A stretch of DNA of 64,000 nucleotides from Fusobacterium perfoetens ATCC 29250 (lineage in GTDB: Bacteria > Fusobacteriota > Fusobacteriia > Fusobacteriales > Fusobacteriaceae), in contig NZ_KK211416.1 of assembly GCF_000622245.1 (NCBI RefSeq), positions 103,870-167,869 of the forward strand. Direction: 5' to 3'. This document shows positions 27,022 to 37,103 of this stretch, piece by piece. Under the pieces are notes generated by a model. It worked only from the letters and a program-made list of their open reading frames with translations, was not told where the DNA came from and did not search any database. The number at the start of each line of letters is the position of its first letter. Positions within the stretch are counted from its first letter, which is position 1. The position numbers and the translations under genes are program-made.

Positions 27022-27969
27022 CTATATTTTTTCTATTACTCTTAATTTAGCTGAGTGAGACCTATTATTGTATTTTAATTCTTCTACTCCTGCACATATT
27101 GGTTTTTTAGTTAAAATTTTTACTTGAGGTTTTTTTCCACAAATACATACAGGTAATTCTGGTGGACAAGTACAACCTTTTTCAAGCTCTTTAAATTTAT
27201 TTTTTACAATTCTATCTTCTAGTGAGTGGAATGTAATTATAGCAAGTCTACCACCTTTTTTCAAAGATTTCACAGCTTTTTCAATAGCAATTTCTAAAAC
27301 TTCAAGCTCTTTATTAACTTCTATTCTTATAGCTTGGAAAGTTTTTTTAGCTGGATGCTTTTGAGATTTTCCAGAATATGCTCTTCTTATAATTTCTACA
27401 AGTTCTCCAGTAGTTTCTATTTTTTTTATATTTCTAGTTTCACAAATAAATCTAGCTATTTTTCTAGCAAATTTTTCCTCTCCATATTCATAAATTATTT
27501 TTGAAAGTTTTTCTTCTGGATATTCATTTACAACTTCATAAGCTGAAAGAGAGCTACTTTTATCCATTCTCATATCAAGTTTTGTATCAAATCTATATGA
27601 AAAACCTCTTGTTTCATCATCAAGTTGAGTTGAAGATACTCCAATATCCATAAGAATTCCATCTACTTGATATTTACCAGCCATATATAATACTGTATCT
27701 AAATTTTGAAAATTATCTTTGTAAACTTTCCATTTATTTTTATATGGTTCCAATCTTTTTGAAGCAAAATCTATAGCTTGTTGGTCTTGGTCTATAGATA
27801 TTAATATTCCCTTATCAGAAAGAGCTTTTAATATTCCTTCAGAATGACCTCCACCACCTAAAGTACAATCTAAATAAACACCATCTTTATTAACCACAAG
27901 ATTTTCTATTGTTTCATAATATAATACAGGGGTATGATATTCACTAAATGTATTTTTTATATCTTCCAT
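27022..27969 (-). CDS. rsmH: 16S rRNA (cytosine1402-N4)-methyltransferase
   Basis: Methylates N4 of C1402 in the ribosomal decoding centre. It has about 315 residues from the ATG at 27969 (AAGGAA lies upstream; an in-frame TTG at 27984 is a poorer start). It shows HTPVLYYE at the start, LDCTLGGGGHS, GVSSTQLDD-RGFSYRFD, LDMRMD, and the C-terminal ITFHSLEDRIVK and KPICAG motifs of the family. It begins the rsmH-ftsL-like-rlmCD unit. Confidence 0.96.
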   Translation of the reverse strand: MEDIKNTFSEYHTPVLYYETIENLVVNKDGVYLDCTLGGGGHSEGILKALSDKGILISIDQDQQAIDFASKRLEPYKNKWKVYKDNFQNLDTVLYMAGKYQVDGILMDIGVSSTQLDDETRGFSYRFDTKLDMRMDKSSSLSAYEVVNEYPEEKLSKIIYEYGEEKFARKIARFICETRNIKKIETTGELVEIIRRAYSGKSQKHPAKKTFQAIRIEVNKELEVLEIAIEKAVKSLKKGGRLAIITFHSLEDRIVKNKFKELEKGCTCPPELPVCICGKKPQVKILTKKPICAGVEELKYNNRSHSAKLRVIEKI

Positions 27970-28016
27970 TATTTTTCCTTTCAATTTTTATAGTTCTTTA
28001 TTATTATATCATACAT

Positions 28017-28048
28017 AAAAAAAATAGAGAAGAGTATCTCTATTTTTT
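28017..28048 (-). terminator. Terminator after the YggT gene
   Basis: An 11-bp stem (28020-28030 with 28037-28047) around a 6-base loop continues into a T run on the minus strand. It ends the pnp-rimO-pgsA-yggT transcript before rsmH. Confidence 0.8.
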
Positions 28049-28066
28049 TATAAATTATAAATTTTT

Positions 28067-28327
28067 CTAAAATATTAAGAAAAATATTAATTTTTTTATA
28101 AGGTTTAAAGCTATATAAGCTAATATAGGAGAAATATCTATTCTACTGTACCCTAAAGGTAATATCATTCTAAAAGGTTGTAATAGTGGTTCTGTTATTG
28201 AATAGATTATTTCAGTAAAATCATTTCTAGTATATGGAGCTAACCAAGAGATTAATACTCTAAGTAAAATTATAATTTGTAAAATATATACAATGTAATG
28301 AACTATATTCATTAATAATAATCTCAT
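28067..28327 (-). CDS. YggT family membrane protein
   Basis: 86 residues with two membrane segments and the YggT-type core LLRVLISWL-PY in the first half and ITEPLLQPFRMILP in the second. The family is implicated in osmotic tolerance and septum or envelope placement, but its biochemistry is unknown. It is the last gene of the pnp-rimO-pgsA unit, 21 bases after pgsA. Confidence 0.85.
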   Translation of the reverse strand: MRLLLMNIVHYIVYILQIIILLRVLISWLAPYTRNDFTEIIYSITEPLLQPFRMILPLGYSRIDISPILAYIALNLIKKLIFFLIF

Positions 28328-28347
28328 ATAACCTCCTAATTATTTTA

Positions 28348-28896
28348 TTAATTTCCTTCTAAGAAATAATGTTTTGTTATATTGATATATTCTATTCCAG
28401 ACCATATTGTTAATACCACAGGGATTATCATTAAGATAGTATTTAAATTTATTAATGTAGGATATTCTTTTCCAAATAAAATTAATATCATTATAACTAT
28501 CATTTGAGAAGTTGTTTTATATTTTCCAAGCTTGTTAGCTGCTACAACTTCTCCTTTAGCTGCTACCACAATTCTTATTCCACTTATTAAAAATTCTCTA
28601 AATATAACAACTATTGACATCCAAGATGGAATATATCTTAGATAAACCATAACAACTAAAGCAGATATAACCAAAACTTTATCAGCTAAAGGGTCCATTA
28701 CTTTTCCAAAGTCTGTTATTAAATTATATTTCCTTGCTAGATATCCATCAAAGAAATCTGTTATTGAAGCTACAGCAAATAGAGCTAAAGCTATAATTCT
28801 ATATAACCAACCTCCATCAACAGAGTTTTCTAAAAAATAAATAAATGGTACTGCTAATACTAATCTTGCTATTGTAAGCTTATTAGGTAAATTCAT
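28348..28896 (-). CDS. pgsA: CDP-diacylglycerol-glycerol-3-phosphate phosphatidyltransferase
   Basis: Makes phosphatidylglycerol phosphate from CDP-diacylglycerol and glycerol-3-phosphate in the inner membrane. The 182 residues contain the complete CDP-alcohol phosphatidyltransferase motif D-G-x2-A-R-x8-G-x3-D-x3-D (DGYLAR then GKVMDPLADK, about 49-71). The start MNLPNKLTIARL is typical of the family. It lies between rimO and the YggT gene with short gaps. Confidence 0.94.
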   Translation of the reverse strand: MNLPNKLTIARLVLAVPFIYFLENSVDGGWLYRIIALALFAVASITDFFDGYLARKYNLITDFGKVMDPLADKVLVISALVVMVYLRYIPSWMSIVVIFREFLISGIRIVVAAKGEVVAANKLGKYKTTSQMIVIMILILFGKEYPTLINLNTILMIIPVVLTIWSGIEYINITKHYFLEGN

Positions 28897-28905
28897 TTCT
28901 CCCCC

Positions 28906-30240
28906 TTACTCCTCATCTAATATAGGACCTATAAAATCATATTGGAAATTTTGTTCTATTTTTACTTTGACTATATCTCCTATTTTGGCTGTGCCATCAG
29001 ATGTTAAAACTTTTCCATCTATATCTAAAGCTTGAGTTCTCATTCTTCCTTCTAACATATATTCACTTTCTGTTGAAATTCCATCAATGATTACATCTAC
29101 AGTTTCACCTATAAATTTCTCATTTTTTCTTTCAATGATTTCACCCTGAATATTTAGAAGTTCAGCCCATCTCTCTTCTTTTATCTCTTCTGGTATTTGA
29201 TTTGGTAAATCATAAGCTACTGTATCTTCTTCTCTTGAATATTTGAAAACTCCCACATAGTCAAACTTAAATTCTTCTATAAATTCTTTAAGTTCTTGGA
29301 AATTTTCCTCTGTTTCTCCAGGGAATCCAACTATTACAGTAGTTCTAATTGTTGCTTCAGGAATGGCGTTTCTTATTCTTCCAAGAATATTTCTTATAAC
29401 CTCTCCTGATTTTGCCCTACCCATTTGTTGTAAAATATTATCTGATATATGTTGAATAGGTACATCAAAATAATTACAAATTTTTGGTTCATTTTTTATA
29501 ACTTCTATAAGTTCATCAGATATAGAATTTGGATACATATAATAAAGTCTTATCCATTTTATTCCCTCTACTTTTACAAGTTCTTTTAAAAGTTCAGGTA
29601 ACATTCTTTTTCCATATATATCTTTTCCATATTCTGTAATTTCTTGGGCTAAAAGATTTAATTCAACAACTCCATCTTTTGCTAGATTTTCAGCTTCAGC
29701 CACTACATCTTCAATAGTTCTACTTCTTAAATCTCCTCTAAGTGATGGAATTATACAATAAGTACAATGTTTATCACAACCTTCAGAAATTTTTAAATAA
29801 GCACTATGAGGATAATTTGTAAGCATTCTTGGAGTTTTTGAAGTAGGTAGGAAGTCTAAACTTCCTACTCTTAATTCTTTTTTTCCGTCTATTATAGAGT
29901 CTACAACTTCACCAATTTTATCTACATCACCTGTTCCAACAACAGCATCAATTTCTGGAATTTCTTTTAATAATTCTTCTTTGTATCTTTCAGATAGACA
30001 ACCAGAAACTATTAGTTTTTTTAGAGAGCCATCTTTCTTATAATCAGACATCTCTAAAATAGTTTGTATAGATTCTTCTTTAGCATCATTTATAAATGCA
30101 CAAGTATTTACAATTATTATATCAGCCTCTTCTATATTTTCTACTAGTTCTAAATTTTTTTCTTTAACTAATATTCCTAACATATTTTCGCTGTCAACTG
30201 TATTTTTACTACAACCAAGGCTTATTAATCCTAATTTCAT
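28906..30240 (-). CDS. rimO: Ribosomal protein S12 methylthiotransferase RimO
   Basis: Radical SAM enzyme that methylthiolates an aspartate in ribosomal protein S12. The 444 residues have the N-terminal methylthiotransferase domain with three cluster cysteines C10, C47 and C81. The radical SAM motif C155-x3-C159-x2-C162 (GCDKHCTYC) follows, and a C-terminal TRAM domain lies at about 380-444. GLISLGCSKN at the start favours RimO over MiaB. It follows pnp by 16 bases. Confidence 0.93.
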   Translation of the reverse strand: MKLGLISLGCSKNTVDSENMLGILVKEKNLELVENIEEADIIIVNTCAFINDAKEESIQTILEMSDYKKDGSLKKLIVSGCLSERYKEELLKEIPEIDAVVGTGDVDKIGEVVDSIIDGKKELRVGSLDFLPTSKTPRMLTNYPHSAYLKISEGCDKHCTYCIIPSLRGDLRSRTIEDVVAEAENLAKDGVVELNLLAQEITEYGKDIYGKRMLPELLKELVKVEGIKWIRLYYMYPNSISDELIEVIKNEPKICNYFDVPIQHISDNILQQMGRAKSGEVIRNILGRIRNAIPEATIRTTVIVGFPGETEENFQELKEFIEEFKFDYVGVFKYSREEDTVAYDLPNQIPEEIKEERWAELLNIQGEIIERKNEKFIGETVDVIIDGISTESEYMLEGRMRTQALDIDGKVLTSDGTAKIGDIVKVKIEQNFQYDFIGPILDEE

Positions 30241-30256
30241 TAATTGTTCTCCTTAA

Positions 30257-32380
30257 CTATTTAGCTAAATCTAATAATACTCTTTTTCTACTTAAACTAA
30301 TTTTTCCACCTTCGTTAGAAATTACTTTTACATCAAAGGTATCTCCTTCTTTTAGTACATCTTCTACATTTGCAACTCTTTCAGTTGAAATTTCAGATAC
30401 ATGTAAAAGTCCTTCTTTACCTGGTAATATTTCCATAAAAGCTCCAAATTTAGCTACTTTTACAACTTTTCCTTTATAAACTTCTCCAACTTCTACATCT
30501 TTTACATAGTAGTTTACACGTTTTATAGTTTCTTCTAAAGCTTCTAAATCAGCACAGAATATTGAAACTTTTCCGTCATCTTCTATGTCAATTAAAGCTC
30601 CAGTTTCATCTATAATCTTTTTAATATTTTTTCCACTTGGTCCGATTAAAGCTCCAATTTTTTCTACATCTATTTGCATTCTATGGATTCTTGGAGCATT
30701 AGGTGCTAACTCTTCTCTTGGAGTAGGAATTGCAGCATTCATAACTCCTAATATTTCTATTCTGGCTTTATGAGCTTGATTTAAAGCAATTCTCATAATT
30801 TCTTCAGTGATTCCTGTAATTTTTATATCCATTTGTAAAGCAGTAATTCCTGATTTTGTTCCAGCTACTTTAAAGTCCATATCTCCTAAGTGGTCTTCAA
30901 GTCCCATTATATCTGTAAGAACTGTAAATTCATCTCCTTCTTTTACAAGTCCCATAGCAATTCCAGCTACATGTTCTTTAATAGGTACTCCAGCGTCCAT
31001 TAAAGCTAATGACCCTCCACAAATTGAAGCTTGAGAAGATGAACCATTTGATTCTGTAATGTCAGATACAACTCTTACTGTATATGGGAATTCTTCCTCA
31101 GATGGAATTACATATGATAAAGCTCTTTCAGCTAATGAACCATGTCCTAACTCTCTTCTTCCAGGAGCTCCATTTCTTCCAATTTCTCCTACTGAATAAG
31201 CTGGGAAGTTATAGTGAAGATAGAATCTTTTGTAGAATTCTTCATCTAATGTATCTATTAGTTGTTCATTTACTTTTGAACCTAAAGTTACAGTAACAAG
31301 AGCTTGAGTTTCTCCTCTTGTAAACATTGCTGAACCATGAGGCATTGGTAAAGTTCCAACTTCAGCATATAAAGGTCTTATTTCGTCAGTTTTTCTTCCA
31401 TCAACTCTATGTTTGTGATAAAGAATAACTTCTCTTACTAATTTTTTCATAAGTCCATCATAGTAAGTGTCAAATTCTGTCATTACATCTTCTGGTAACT
31501 CTTCTTCTGGAACTTCTGGATAGTTTTCATTGATGAACATTTCTTTTAATTCATCATGTAAAGCATCTACAGCGTCTTGTCTAGCTTGTTTTCCTGTAGT
31601 AAGTACAGCAGCCTTTAATTTTTCCTCTCCATTTGTATCTATAAAGTTTTTAACTAATGGATTTGGCTCTTCTTTAACAAACTCTATTTTTTCTTTTCCA
31701 ACTAATTTTGTAAATTCTTCTTGGAATTCACAAAGTTTTTTAATATTTTCATGTCCAAACATTATAGCTTTTAACATAGTTTCTTCATCCATTTCAGCAG
31801 CTCCAGCTTCAACCATGTTTACAGCTTCTTTTGTTCCAGCAACTTTTAAGTTTAAATCACTTTCAGCAAGTTGAGTTGGTGTAGGATTTAATATAAACTC
31901 TCCATTTTTATCTCTACCAACTATTACAGATGATACAGGTCCTAAAAAAGGAATATCAGATATCATAAGAGCAGCTGATGAACCTATAGCACAAAGATAG
32001 TCAGGAGTATTTTCTCCATCATAAGAGAATATAGTATCAACTATTTGTACTTCATAATTAAATCCATCTGGGAACATTGGTCTTATTGGTCTATCTGTTA
32101 ATCTTGAAATAAGAGTAGCATCTACTGATGGTTTAGCTTCTCTTTTATTAAATCCTCCAGGAAATTTTCCAGCAGCATAGAATTTTTCAATATAGTCTAC
32201 TGTTAATGGAAAAAAGTCAGAACCAGCTCTTCCTTCTTTACTTCTATTTACAGTACATAACATAACTGTATCACCATATTGAATCATTACAGCACCATTT
32301 GATTGTCTAGCAAATTTTCCTGTTGAAAGAGATAGGGTTCTTCCACCAATTTCTAATTCTAATTTTGTTTCGTTAAACAT
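30257..32380 (-). CDS. pnp: Polyribonucleotide nucleotidyltransferase (PNPase)
   Basis: 3'-5' phosphorolytic exoribonuclease of mRNA turnover. The 707 residues comprise two RNase PH-like domains (about 10-225 and 310-545), separated by a helical linker. A KH domain (about 555-615, with [11 protein letters not shown]) and an S1 domain (about 622-690) follow. [13 protein letters not shown] and [16 protein letters not shown] carry the active-site residues. The gene has its own promoter and a long hairpin in its 5' leader, and heads the pnp-rimO-pgsA-yggT operon. Confidence 0.97.
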   Translation of the reverse strand: MFNETKLELEIGGRTLSLSTGKFARQSNGAVMIQYGDTVMLCTVNRSKEGRAGSDFFPLTVDYIEKFYAAGKFPGGFNKREAKPSVDATLISRLTDRPIRPMFPDGFNYEVQIVDTIFSYDGENTPDYLCAIGSSAALMISDIPFLGPVSSVIVGRDKNGEFILNPTPTQLAESDLNLKVAGTKEAVNMVEAGAAEMDEETMLKAIMFGHENIKKLCEFQEEFTKLVGKEKIEFVKEEPNPLVKNFIDTNGEEKLKAAVLTTGKQARQDAVDALHDELKEMFINENYPEVPEEELPEDVMTEFDTYYDGLMKKLVREVILYHKHRVDGRKTDEIRPLYAEVGTLPMPHGSAMFTRGETQALVTVTLGSKVNEQLIDTLDEEFYKRFYLHYNFPAYSVGEIGRNGAPGRRELGHGSLAERALSYVIPSEEEFPYTVRVVSDITESNGSSSQASICGGSLALMDAGVPIKEHVAGIAMGLVKEGDEFTVLTDIMGLEDHLGDMDFKVAGTKSGITALQMDIKITGITEEIMRIALNQAHKARIEILGVMNAAIPTPREELAPNAPRIHRMQIDVEKIGALIGPSGKNIKKIIDETGALIDIEDDGKVSIFCADLEALEETIKRVNYYVKDVEVGEVYKGKVVKVAKFGAFMEILPGKEGLLHVSEISTERVANVEDVLKEGDTFDVKVISNEGGKISLSRKRVLLDLAK

Positions 32381-32409
32381 TAAATTCCTCCTAATTTTTA
32401 AAATTTATT

Positions 32410-32512
32410 CCTTTTTAGAAGAAACTAGTATTTTAGGTAAATAATAAGGGAATGAAAATAAAATATTTATTTTCCCTCTCTTACTACTTACACTTTTATT
32501 TCTTCTAAAAGG
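32410..32512 (-). promoter_or_regulatory. Long hairpin in the pnp mRNA leader
   Basis: Outer arms TTTCTTCTAAAAGG (32499-32512) and its near-complement (32410-32424, one bulge) enclose an inner hairpin with GGG (32448-32450) pairing CCC (32474-32476) and AAAATAAA (32455-32462) pairing TTTATTTT (32466-32473). It lies 30 bases upstream of the pnp ATG and begins about 10-15 bases after the predicted transcription start. This resembles the RNase III-processed autoregulatory leader known for E. coli pnp. Confidence 0.6.
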
Positions 32513-32527
32513 CAATTCTATCATATA

Positions 32528-32556
32528 AGTATATCATTTTTAAATAAAAAAATCAA
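32528..32556 (-). promoter_or_regulatory. Putative pnp promoter
   Basis: On the minus strand TTGATT (32556-32551), a 17-base spacer and TATACT (32533-32528) match a housekeeping promoter well. The start point would fall a few bases before the leader hairpin. Confidence 0.7.
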
Positions 32557-32632
32557 TTAAGATTTTCTTATTCCAATTTGATTTTTTTTAGATTTTATGC
32601 TATTATTTACAGAAAAAATGTGGAGTGATTAA

Positions 32633-33136
32633 ATGGAGATAAGACTAGCTTTAGAAAATGATTTAAAAAATATTATCAAAATAATAAATCAAGCTAAAGT
32701 ATATATGAAAAATAATAATTTTAACCAATGGAATGATAATTATCCTAACAATGAAACTATCTCTAAAGATATTAAATTACAAGAAAGTTATGTTTTAATT
32801 GATGATGAAAAAATTGTAGGAACTTTTGTTTTATCTTTTGATGGTGAAATTAACTATAAAAATATTTATGAGGGAAATTGGAAAACAAATAATCCTTATG
32901 GAGTTTTACATAGAGTTGCCATAGATAATTCTTATAAAGGAAGAGGGTTAGCCAAAATAATTTTAGATTTTTCAGAAAAAGAAGCTTTAAAAAAAGGAAT
33001 AAAAAATTTTAGAATAGATACTCATAAAGAAAATAAATCTATGAGAAAATTTATTGAAAAAAATGGTTTTGAATATTGTGGTATTATTTTAGTGGAAGAT
33101 AAAACAGAAAGAGTTGCTTATGAAAAAATTTTATAA
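32633..33136 (+). CDS. GNAT family N-acetyltransferase
   Basis: 167 residues with the GNAT fold: a leading strand MEIRLALENDL, a central strand YVLIDDEKIVGTFVLSF, the acetyl-CoA loop YKGRGLAKIILDF (about 102-114), and the late strand NFRIDTHKENKSMRKFIEKNGF. The substrate is unknown. It is monocistronic, divergent from pnp, and preceded by GGAGTGATTAA. Confidence 0.85.
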   Translation: MEIRLALENDLKNIIKIINQAKVYMKNNNFNQWNDNYPNNETISKDIKLQESYVLIDDEKIVGTFVLSFDGEINYKNIYEGNWKTNNPYGVLHRVAIDNSYKGRGLAKIILDFSEKEALKKGIKNFRIDTHKENKSMRKFIEKNGFEYCGIILVEDKTERVAYEKIL

Positions 33137-33279
33137 AAGTATGGGGATATAAAAAACTAATAAAATGAATGATTTTATTTTATATAAAACTTGTAAATTT
33201 AATCTTTAAAATATTTTTTAGACAAAATTATTATTTATATAGTCAAAAGTAAGAATATTAGACTTTGGAGGAAATTTTT

Positions 33280-34074
33280 ATGAAAAAATTTATTAAATTA
33301 TTAGTTGTATCTATGTTATTATTAGTTTTAGGAGCTTGTGGTAGCCTTTCTAAAAGAGGAAATGCAGACCTTACAAAATATAATGATATAAGAGCAACAT
33401 TTGTTACAACTCAAGGAGAAATTAATTTTTATCTTTATCCAGAAGCAGCACCTATTACAGTTGCTAACTTTGTAAACTTAGCTTTAAGAGGATATTATGA
33501 TAACACAGTATTTCATAGAGCAGTTGAAAACTTTATAGTTCAAGGGGGAGACCCTACAGGTACAGGACAAGGAACACCAGGATATGCTATTAAAGATGAA
33601 TTTGTAAACTGGCTTGATTTCTATCAATCAGGAATGTTAGCAATGGCAAATATGGGACCTAATACTGGTGGTTCACAATTCTTTATAACATTATATCCAG
33701 CTGATTTCTTAAATAATAAACACACAGTATTTGGAGAGATTGTATCTCAAATAGATGGTGAAACTAGTAGAAAGTTAGAAAAAGGTGATGTTATAAAAGA
33801 AGTTAAAATATCAGGACATTATGATTTATTACTTGCTTTAAATAAAACTCAAGTGGATGAATGGAATAAAATTCTTGATGAAAAATATCCTAACTTAAAA
33901 AAATATCCAATTAAAGATATAAGCGAATTTGAAGATGAAGTTGCTAGATATCAAACTGAATTAAAAGAAATCTATACTCCACAAGAAAAAGTAGAGAAAA
34001 AAGAGAGAGAATTTTTTATTCCTAAAATGATAAGAGCTATTGAAAAAAAATTAAAAAGTGATGATACAGAATAA
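33280..34074 (+). CDS. Cyclophilin-type peptidyl-prolyl isomerase lipoprotein
   Basis: Catalyses cis-trans isomerisation of proline peptide bonds in the envelope. The ATG at 33280 is chosen because GGAGG lies 9 bases upstream, overlapping an in-frame TTG. The 264 residues begin with a lipoprotein signal whose lipobox LGAC ends at C20. The cyclophilin domain (about 40-195) contains FHRAVENFIVQGGDP and GSQFFITL. A Lys/Glu-rich C-terminal helical extension of about 70 residues follows. A second cyclophilin lies at 41381. Confidence 0.92.
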   Translation: MKKFIKLLVVSMLLLVLGACGSLSKRGNADLTKYNDIRATFVTTQGEINFYLYPEAAPITVANFVNLALRGYYDNTVFHRAVENFIVQGGDPTGTGQGTPGYAIKDEFVNWLDFYQSGMLAMANMGPNTGGSQFFITLYPADFLNNKHTVFGEIVSQIDGETSRKLEKGDVIKEVKISGHYDLLLALNKTQVDEWNKILDEKYPNLKKYPIKDISEFEDEVARYQTELKEIYTPQEKVEKKEREFFIPKMIRAIEKKLKSDDTE

Positions 34075-34075
34075 T

Positions 34076-34117
34076 AAAAAGGCTATTGTAATTTTATACA
34101 ATAGCCTAATTTTTTTA
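34076..34117. terminator. Bidirectional terminator between the cyclophilin and HU genes
   Basis: An 11-bp perfect stem (AGGCTATTGTA, 34080-34090, with 34097-34107) is flanked by A5 on the left and T7 on the right, so it serves both converging genes. Confidence 0.88.
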
Positions 34118-34393
34118 ATCAGCTAATTTATTTTCAAAAGTTCTACTAATTTTAAATTTTACATATTTTCTAGATTTTACATCTATTTTTTTACTGATAT
34201 TTTTGGGGTCTACAACAACTCTTTCTTTTGTCTTTCTAACTTCAAAAGAACCAAAATTTCTAAAAATAAGGTTTTTATCAATAGTTAAAGCATATTTTAA
34301 TGTATCAAGAAAATTTTCAATATCTTTTTGTCCTTGTTTTTCTTCAATATTATGTCTAGTACAGTATAATTCTACAAACTCTTTTTTTATCAT
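34115..34393 (-). CDS. HU/IHF family DNA-binding protein
   Basis: 92 residues with the HU layout: N-terminal helices, then FRNFGSFEVRKTKER leading into the DNA-binding arm and a final helix (FENKLAD). The arm is divergent (VVVDPKNISKK in place of the usual GRNPQTG). It may therefore be a specialised HU-like protein, not the main chromosomal HU. It begins one base after the ald stop, so it is co-transcribed with ald. Confidence 0.82.
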   Translation of the reverse strand: MIKKEFVELYCTRHNIEEKQGQKDIENFLDTLKYALTIDKNLIFRNFGSFEVRKTKERVVVDPKNISKKIDVKSRKYVKFKISRTFENKLAD

Positions 34394-35500
34394 CTAAAAT
34401 CCAACTCCTACATAATCTAAGTTTAAACTATCAGCAACTTTTCTACAAGTAACCCTTTCATCTTTTATATTTATTCCCCCTAAAAGTTCAGGATAGATTT
34501 CACAAGCTCCTTTAAGTCCACGACAAGCTATAGCTCTAGCATATTTTAATATAGAATTTTCACAAGAAAGAGTAGATGTTAATGGATAAGCACTTGCCAT
34601 ATTTCCTACACAATAATGAACTACACCATCTACTGAATATGTAGGATTTTCTAAAGAGGTAATTTTAGAAGTTTCAAAACATCCTCCTTGGTCAATGGCA
34701 ACATCAACAATAACACTTCCCTTTTGCATAGAACTTATAAATTCTTTTGTAACTAAACAAGGAGTTTTTCCTCCAGGAATTAAAACAGTTCCTATTAATA
34801 AATCTGCACTAGCTACAGATTTTTCTATATTTTTAGGAGTTGAATAGAGAGTAGTTATTTGACTTTTATAACTATCATCAAGATATCTTAACTTATTTAC
34901 ATCTATATCTATGGCAGTAACTTCAGCTCCTAAACCAAAGGCAGCTTTAATAGCACTTTGTCCAGCTACACCAGCTCCCAAAACTACAACTTTACCTCTT
35001 TCTACACCAGGAACTCCACCTAATAATTTTCCCATTCCTCCATTATTTTTTTGTAAATAATAACTTCCAACTTGAACAGCCATTTTTCCAGCTACTTCTG
35101 ACATTGGAGAAAGGATTGGAATACTACCATCTTTTAAAATTATTGTTTCATATCCTATACAAGTAGCTCCACTTTTTAATAATTCAAGAGTAGCCTCTTT
35201 TTGAGCAGCAAGATGTAGATAAGAATACAGGATATGATGAGGTTTTAAAAGTTTTATTTCAGAAAGAAGAGGTCTTTCAACTTTTATTATTAATTTTGTA
35301 TTTTCATATAATTCTTCATTTGTTTCAACTATAGTAGCCCCACTTTTAATGTATTCTTCATCAGTTATTCCTGTATTTATACCAGCCCCTTTTTGTACAA
35401 ATACTTCATTTCCATCTAAAACCAACTGACCTACACCAGCAGGGGTTAAGCCTACTCTACTTTCGTTGTCCTTTTGTTCTTTAGGTATTCCTATTTTCAT
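34394..35500 (-). CDS. ald: Alanine dehydrogenase
   Basis: Reversible NAD-dependent deamination of L-alanine to pyruvate and ammonia. The 368 residues show MKIGIPKEQKDNESRVGLTP at the start, the catalytic-site segment HILYSYLHLAA, the Rossmann motif VLGAGVAGQSA, and VDVAIDQGGC-ETS near the C-terminal part. Length is normal. A small HU-like gene follows immediately. Confidence 0.96.
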   Translation of the reverse strand: MKIGIPKEQKDNESRVGLTPAGVGQLVLDGNEVFVQKGAGINTGITDEEYIKSGATIVETNEELYENTKLIIKVERPLLSEIKLLKPHHILYSYLHLAAQKEATLELLKSGATCIGYETIILKDGSIPILSPMSEVAGKMAVQVGSYYLQKNNGGMGKLLGGVPGVERGKVVVLGAGVAGQSAIKAAFGLGAEVTAIDIDVNKLRYLDDSYKSQITTLYSTPKNIEKSVASADLLIGTVLIPGGKTPCLVTKEFISSMQKGSVIVDVAIDQGGCFETSKITSLENPTYSVDGVVHYCVGNMASAYPLTSTLSCENSILKYARAIACRGLKGACEIYPELLGGINIKDERVTCRKVADSLNLDYVGVGF

Positions 35501-35686
35501 GCCAATTTATCCCCTTTCTTTATATTACACAATAATTATATATCATTTTTTTTAAAATAGCAAATTATAATGGACTTATATATTTTATAAATAATAGATA
35601 ATGTTACAATATTAAACCTTTATTTTATTTTTATTATAGGGTATACTATAATATAATAAAAGATTAACTAGGTGGTGAAAAAATTT

Positions 35687-37012
35687 ATGAAAAAGGGTAT
35701 ATATTTTTTAAGTCTTTTATTGCTAATTCTATTTGTATTAAAAACAAAATTTACTATAGGAGGAATTATTTTAGGAATATATATAATTTTATCATTAATT
35801 TCTATCAAAAAAGATGTAACTTTAGATGAAATTATAGATATATCTATATTATATGGAAAAAAATCCAGTCTTGTAATAATTCTTTTTATATTTATTGGAA
35901 GTCTTTCAGCTATGTGGATGGCTTCAGGTACAATTCCTGCCCTTGTTTATTATGGACTAAAATTTATAAATCCAAAAATATTTTTATTTTTTGTATTTTT
36001 TATTAGTTGTATTATTTCGATTATTTTAGGAAGTGCTTTTGCTTCAACAGGGATAATTGGAATGGCTCTTATGGCTATTGCAAAAACTGGAGATATTAAT
36101 TTAAGTCTTGTAGGAGGAGCTATAATATCTGGAGTTTACTTTGGAGATAGATGGTCACCAATTTCAGTTAGTGCAAATTTAGTTTCTTCTTTAACAGGAG
36201 TAGATATTTATACCAACTTAAAAAATATGATAAAATCAACTATTATTCCTTTTATTTTAACATCACTTATATATATAGTTTTATCACAAATTTTTACTTT
36301 AGATACAAGTGAAACAACTTTACCAAAAATTATAATGGAAAATTATAATTTAGATATTAGATTTATATTTTTACCACTTATCTCTATAATTTTACTTTCT
36401 TTCTTAAAAATAAATGTAAAAATTTCTATGGGGATAAGTATTATTATTGCTGGAATTATAGGAATATTTTTACAAGGAGAAAAATTTATTAATTTATTGC
36501 AATATGCTTTTAGTGGATTTTATAAATTTAATGGACATCCTTTAGAAAAAATTATAAAAGGTGGGGGAGTTATTTCAATGGCTAATGCTACTTTAGTAAT
36601 TGTTATCTCTTGTTTATTAATTGGAATTTTAGAAAAAATGGAAATTTTATCATTTTTAAAATCGAAAATTAGAAATATAAGCACGAGAAGTGGACTTTTC
36701 TTAAATATGATAGGAATAAGTATTTTAGCTGGGATGATTGGTTGCAACCAAACAGTATCTGTAATTATGACAGAACAAGTTATGGAAGAAATTTATGATT
36801 CAAGAAATCTATCAAGAGAGGAATTAACTTTAGATTTAGAAAATTCATCAGTTCTTTTAAATAATTTTATTCCTTGGAATAGTTCTTGTTTTGTTCCTTG
36901 TGCTATTTTAGAGGTTGTTTTTTATAAGGCTGTACCACTGGCTTTTTTCTTATATTTTATACCACTTTGGACATTTATTTCTTATAAATTTTGGTCTAAA
37001 AAATTAAGTTAA
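35687..37012 (+). CDS. nhaC: NhaC-type Na+/H+ antiporter
   Basis: Inner-membrane sodium/proton exchanger of the NhaC family. It has about 441 residues from the ATG at 35687; AGGTGG lies 11 bases upstream and an in-frame GTG at 35672 is inside that site. About ten to twelve membrane helices are visible. Family segments include FIGSLSAMWMASGTIPALVYYG, GSAFASTGIIG, and GVYFGDRWSPIS. It is a stand-alone gene divergent from ald. Exchange of malate/lactate, known for some relatives (MleN), cannot be excluded. Confidence 0.9.
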   Translation: MKKGIYFLSLLLLILFVLKTKFTIGGIILGIYIILSLISIKKDVTLDEIIDISILYGKKSSLVIILFIFIGSLSAMWMASGTIPALVYYGLKFINPKIFLFFVFFISCIISIILGSAFASTGIIGMALMAIAKTGDINLSLVGGAIISGVYFGDRWSPISVSANLVSSLTGVDIYTNLKNMIKSTIIPFILTSLIYIVLSQIFTLDTSETTLPKIIMENYNLDIRFIFLPLISIILLSFLKINVKISMGISIIIAGIIGIFLQGEKFINLLQYAFSGFYKFNGHPLEKIIKGGGVISMANATLVIVISCLLIGILEKMEILSFLKSKIRNISTRSGLFLNMIGISILAGMIGCNQTVSVIMTEQVMEEIYDSRNLSREELTLDLENSSVLLNNFIPWNSSCFVPCAILEVVFYKAVPLAFFLYFIPLWTFISYKFWSKKLS

Positions 37013-37103
37013 ATAATTTTTGCCTTTCAAATGATATTTATTTCAATAATTTGAAAAATATGTTATACTATATAGGGTAATAAAAAATTATGTAGGAGAA
37101 TAT

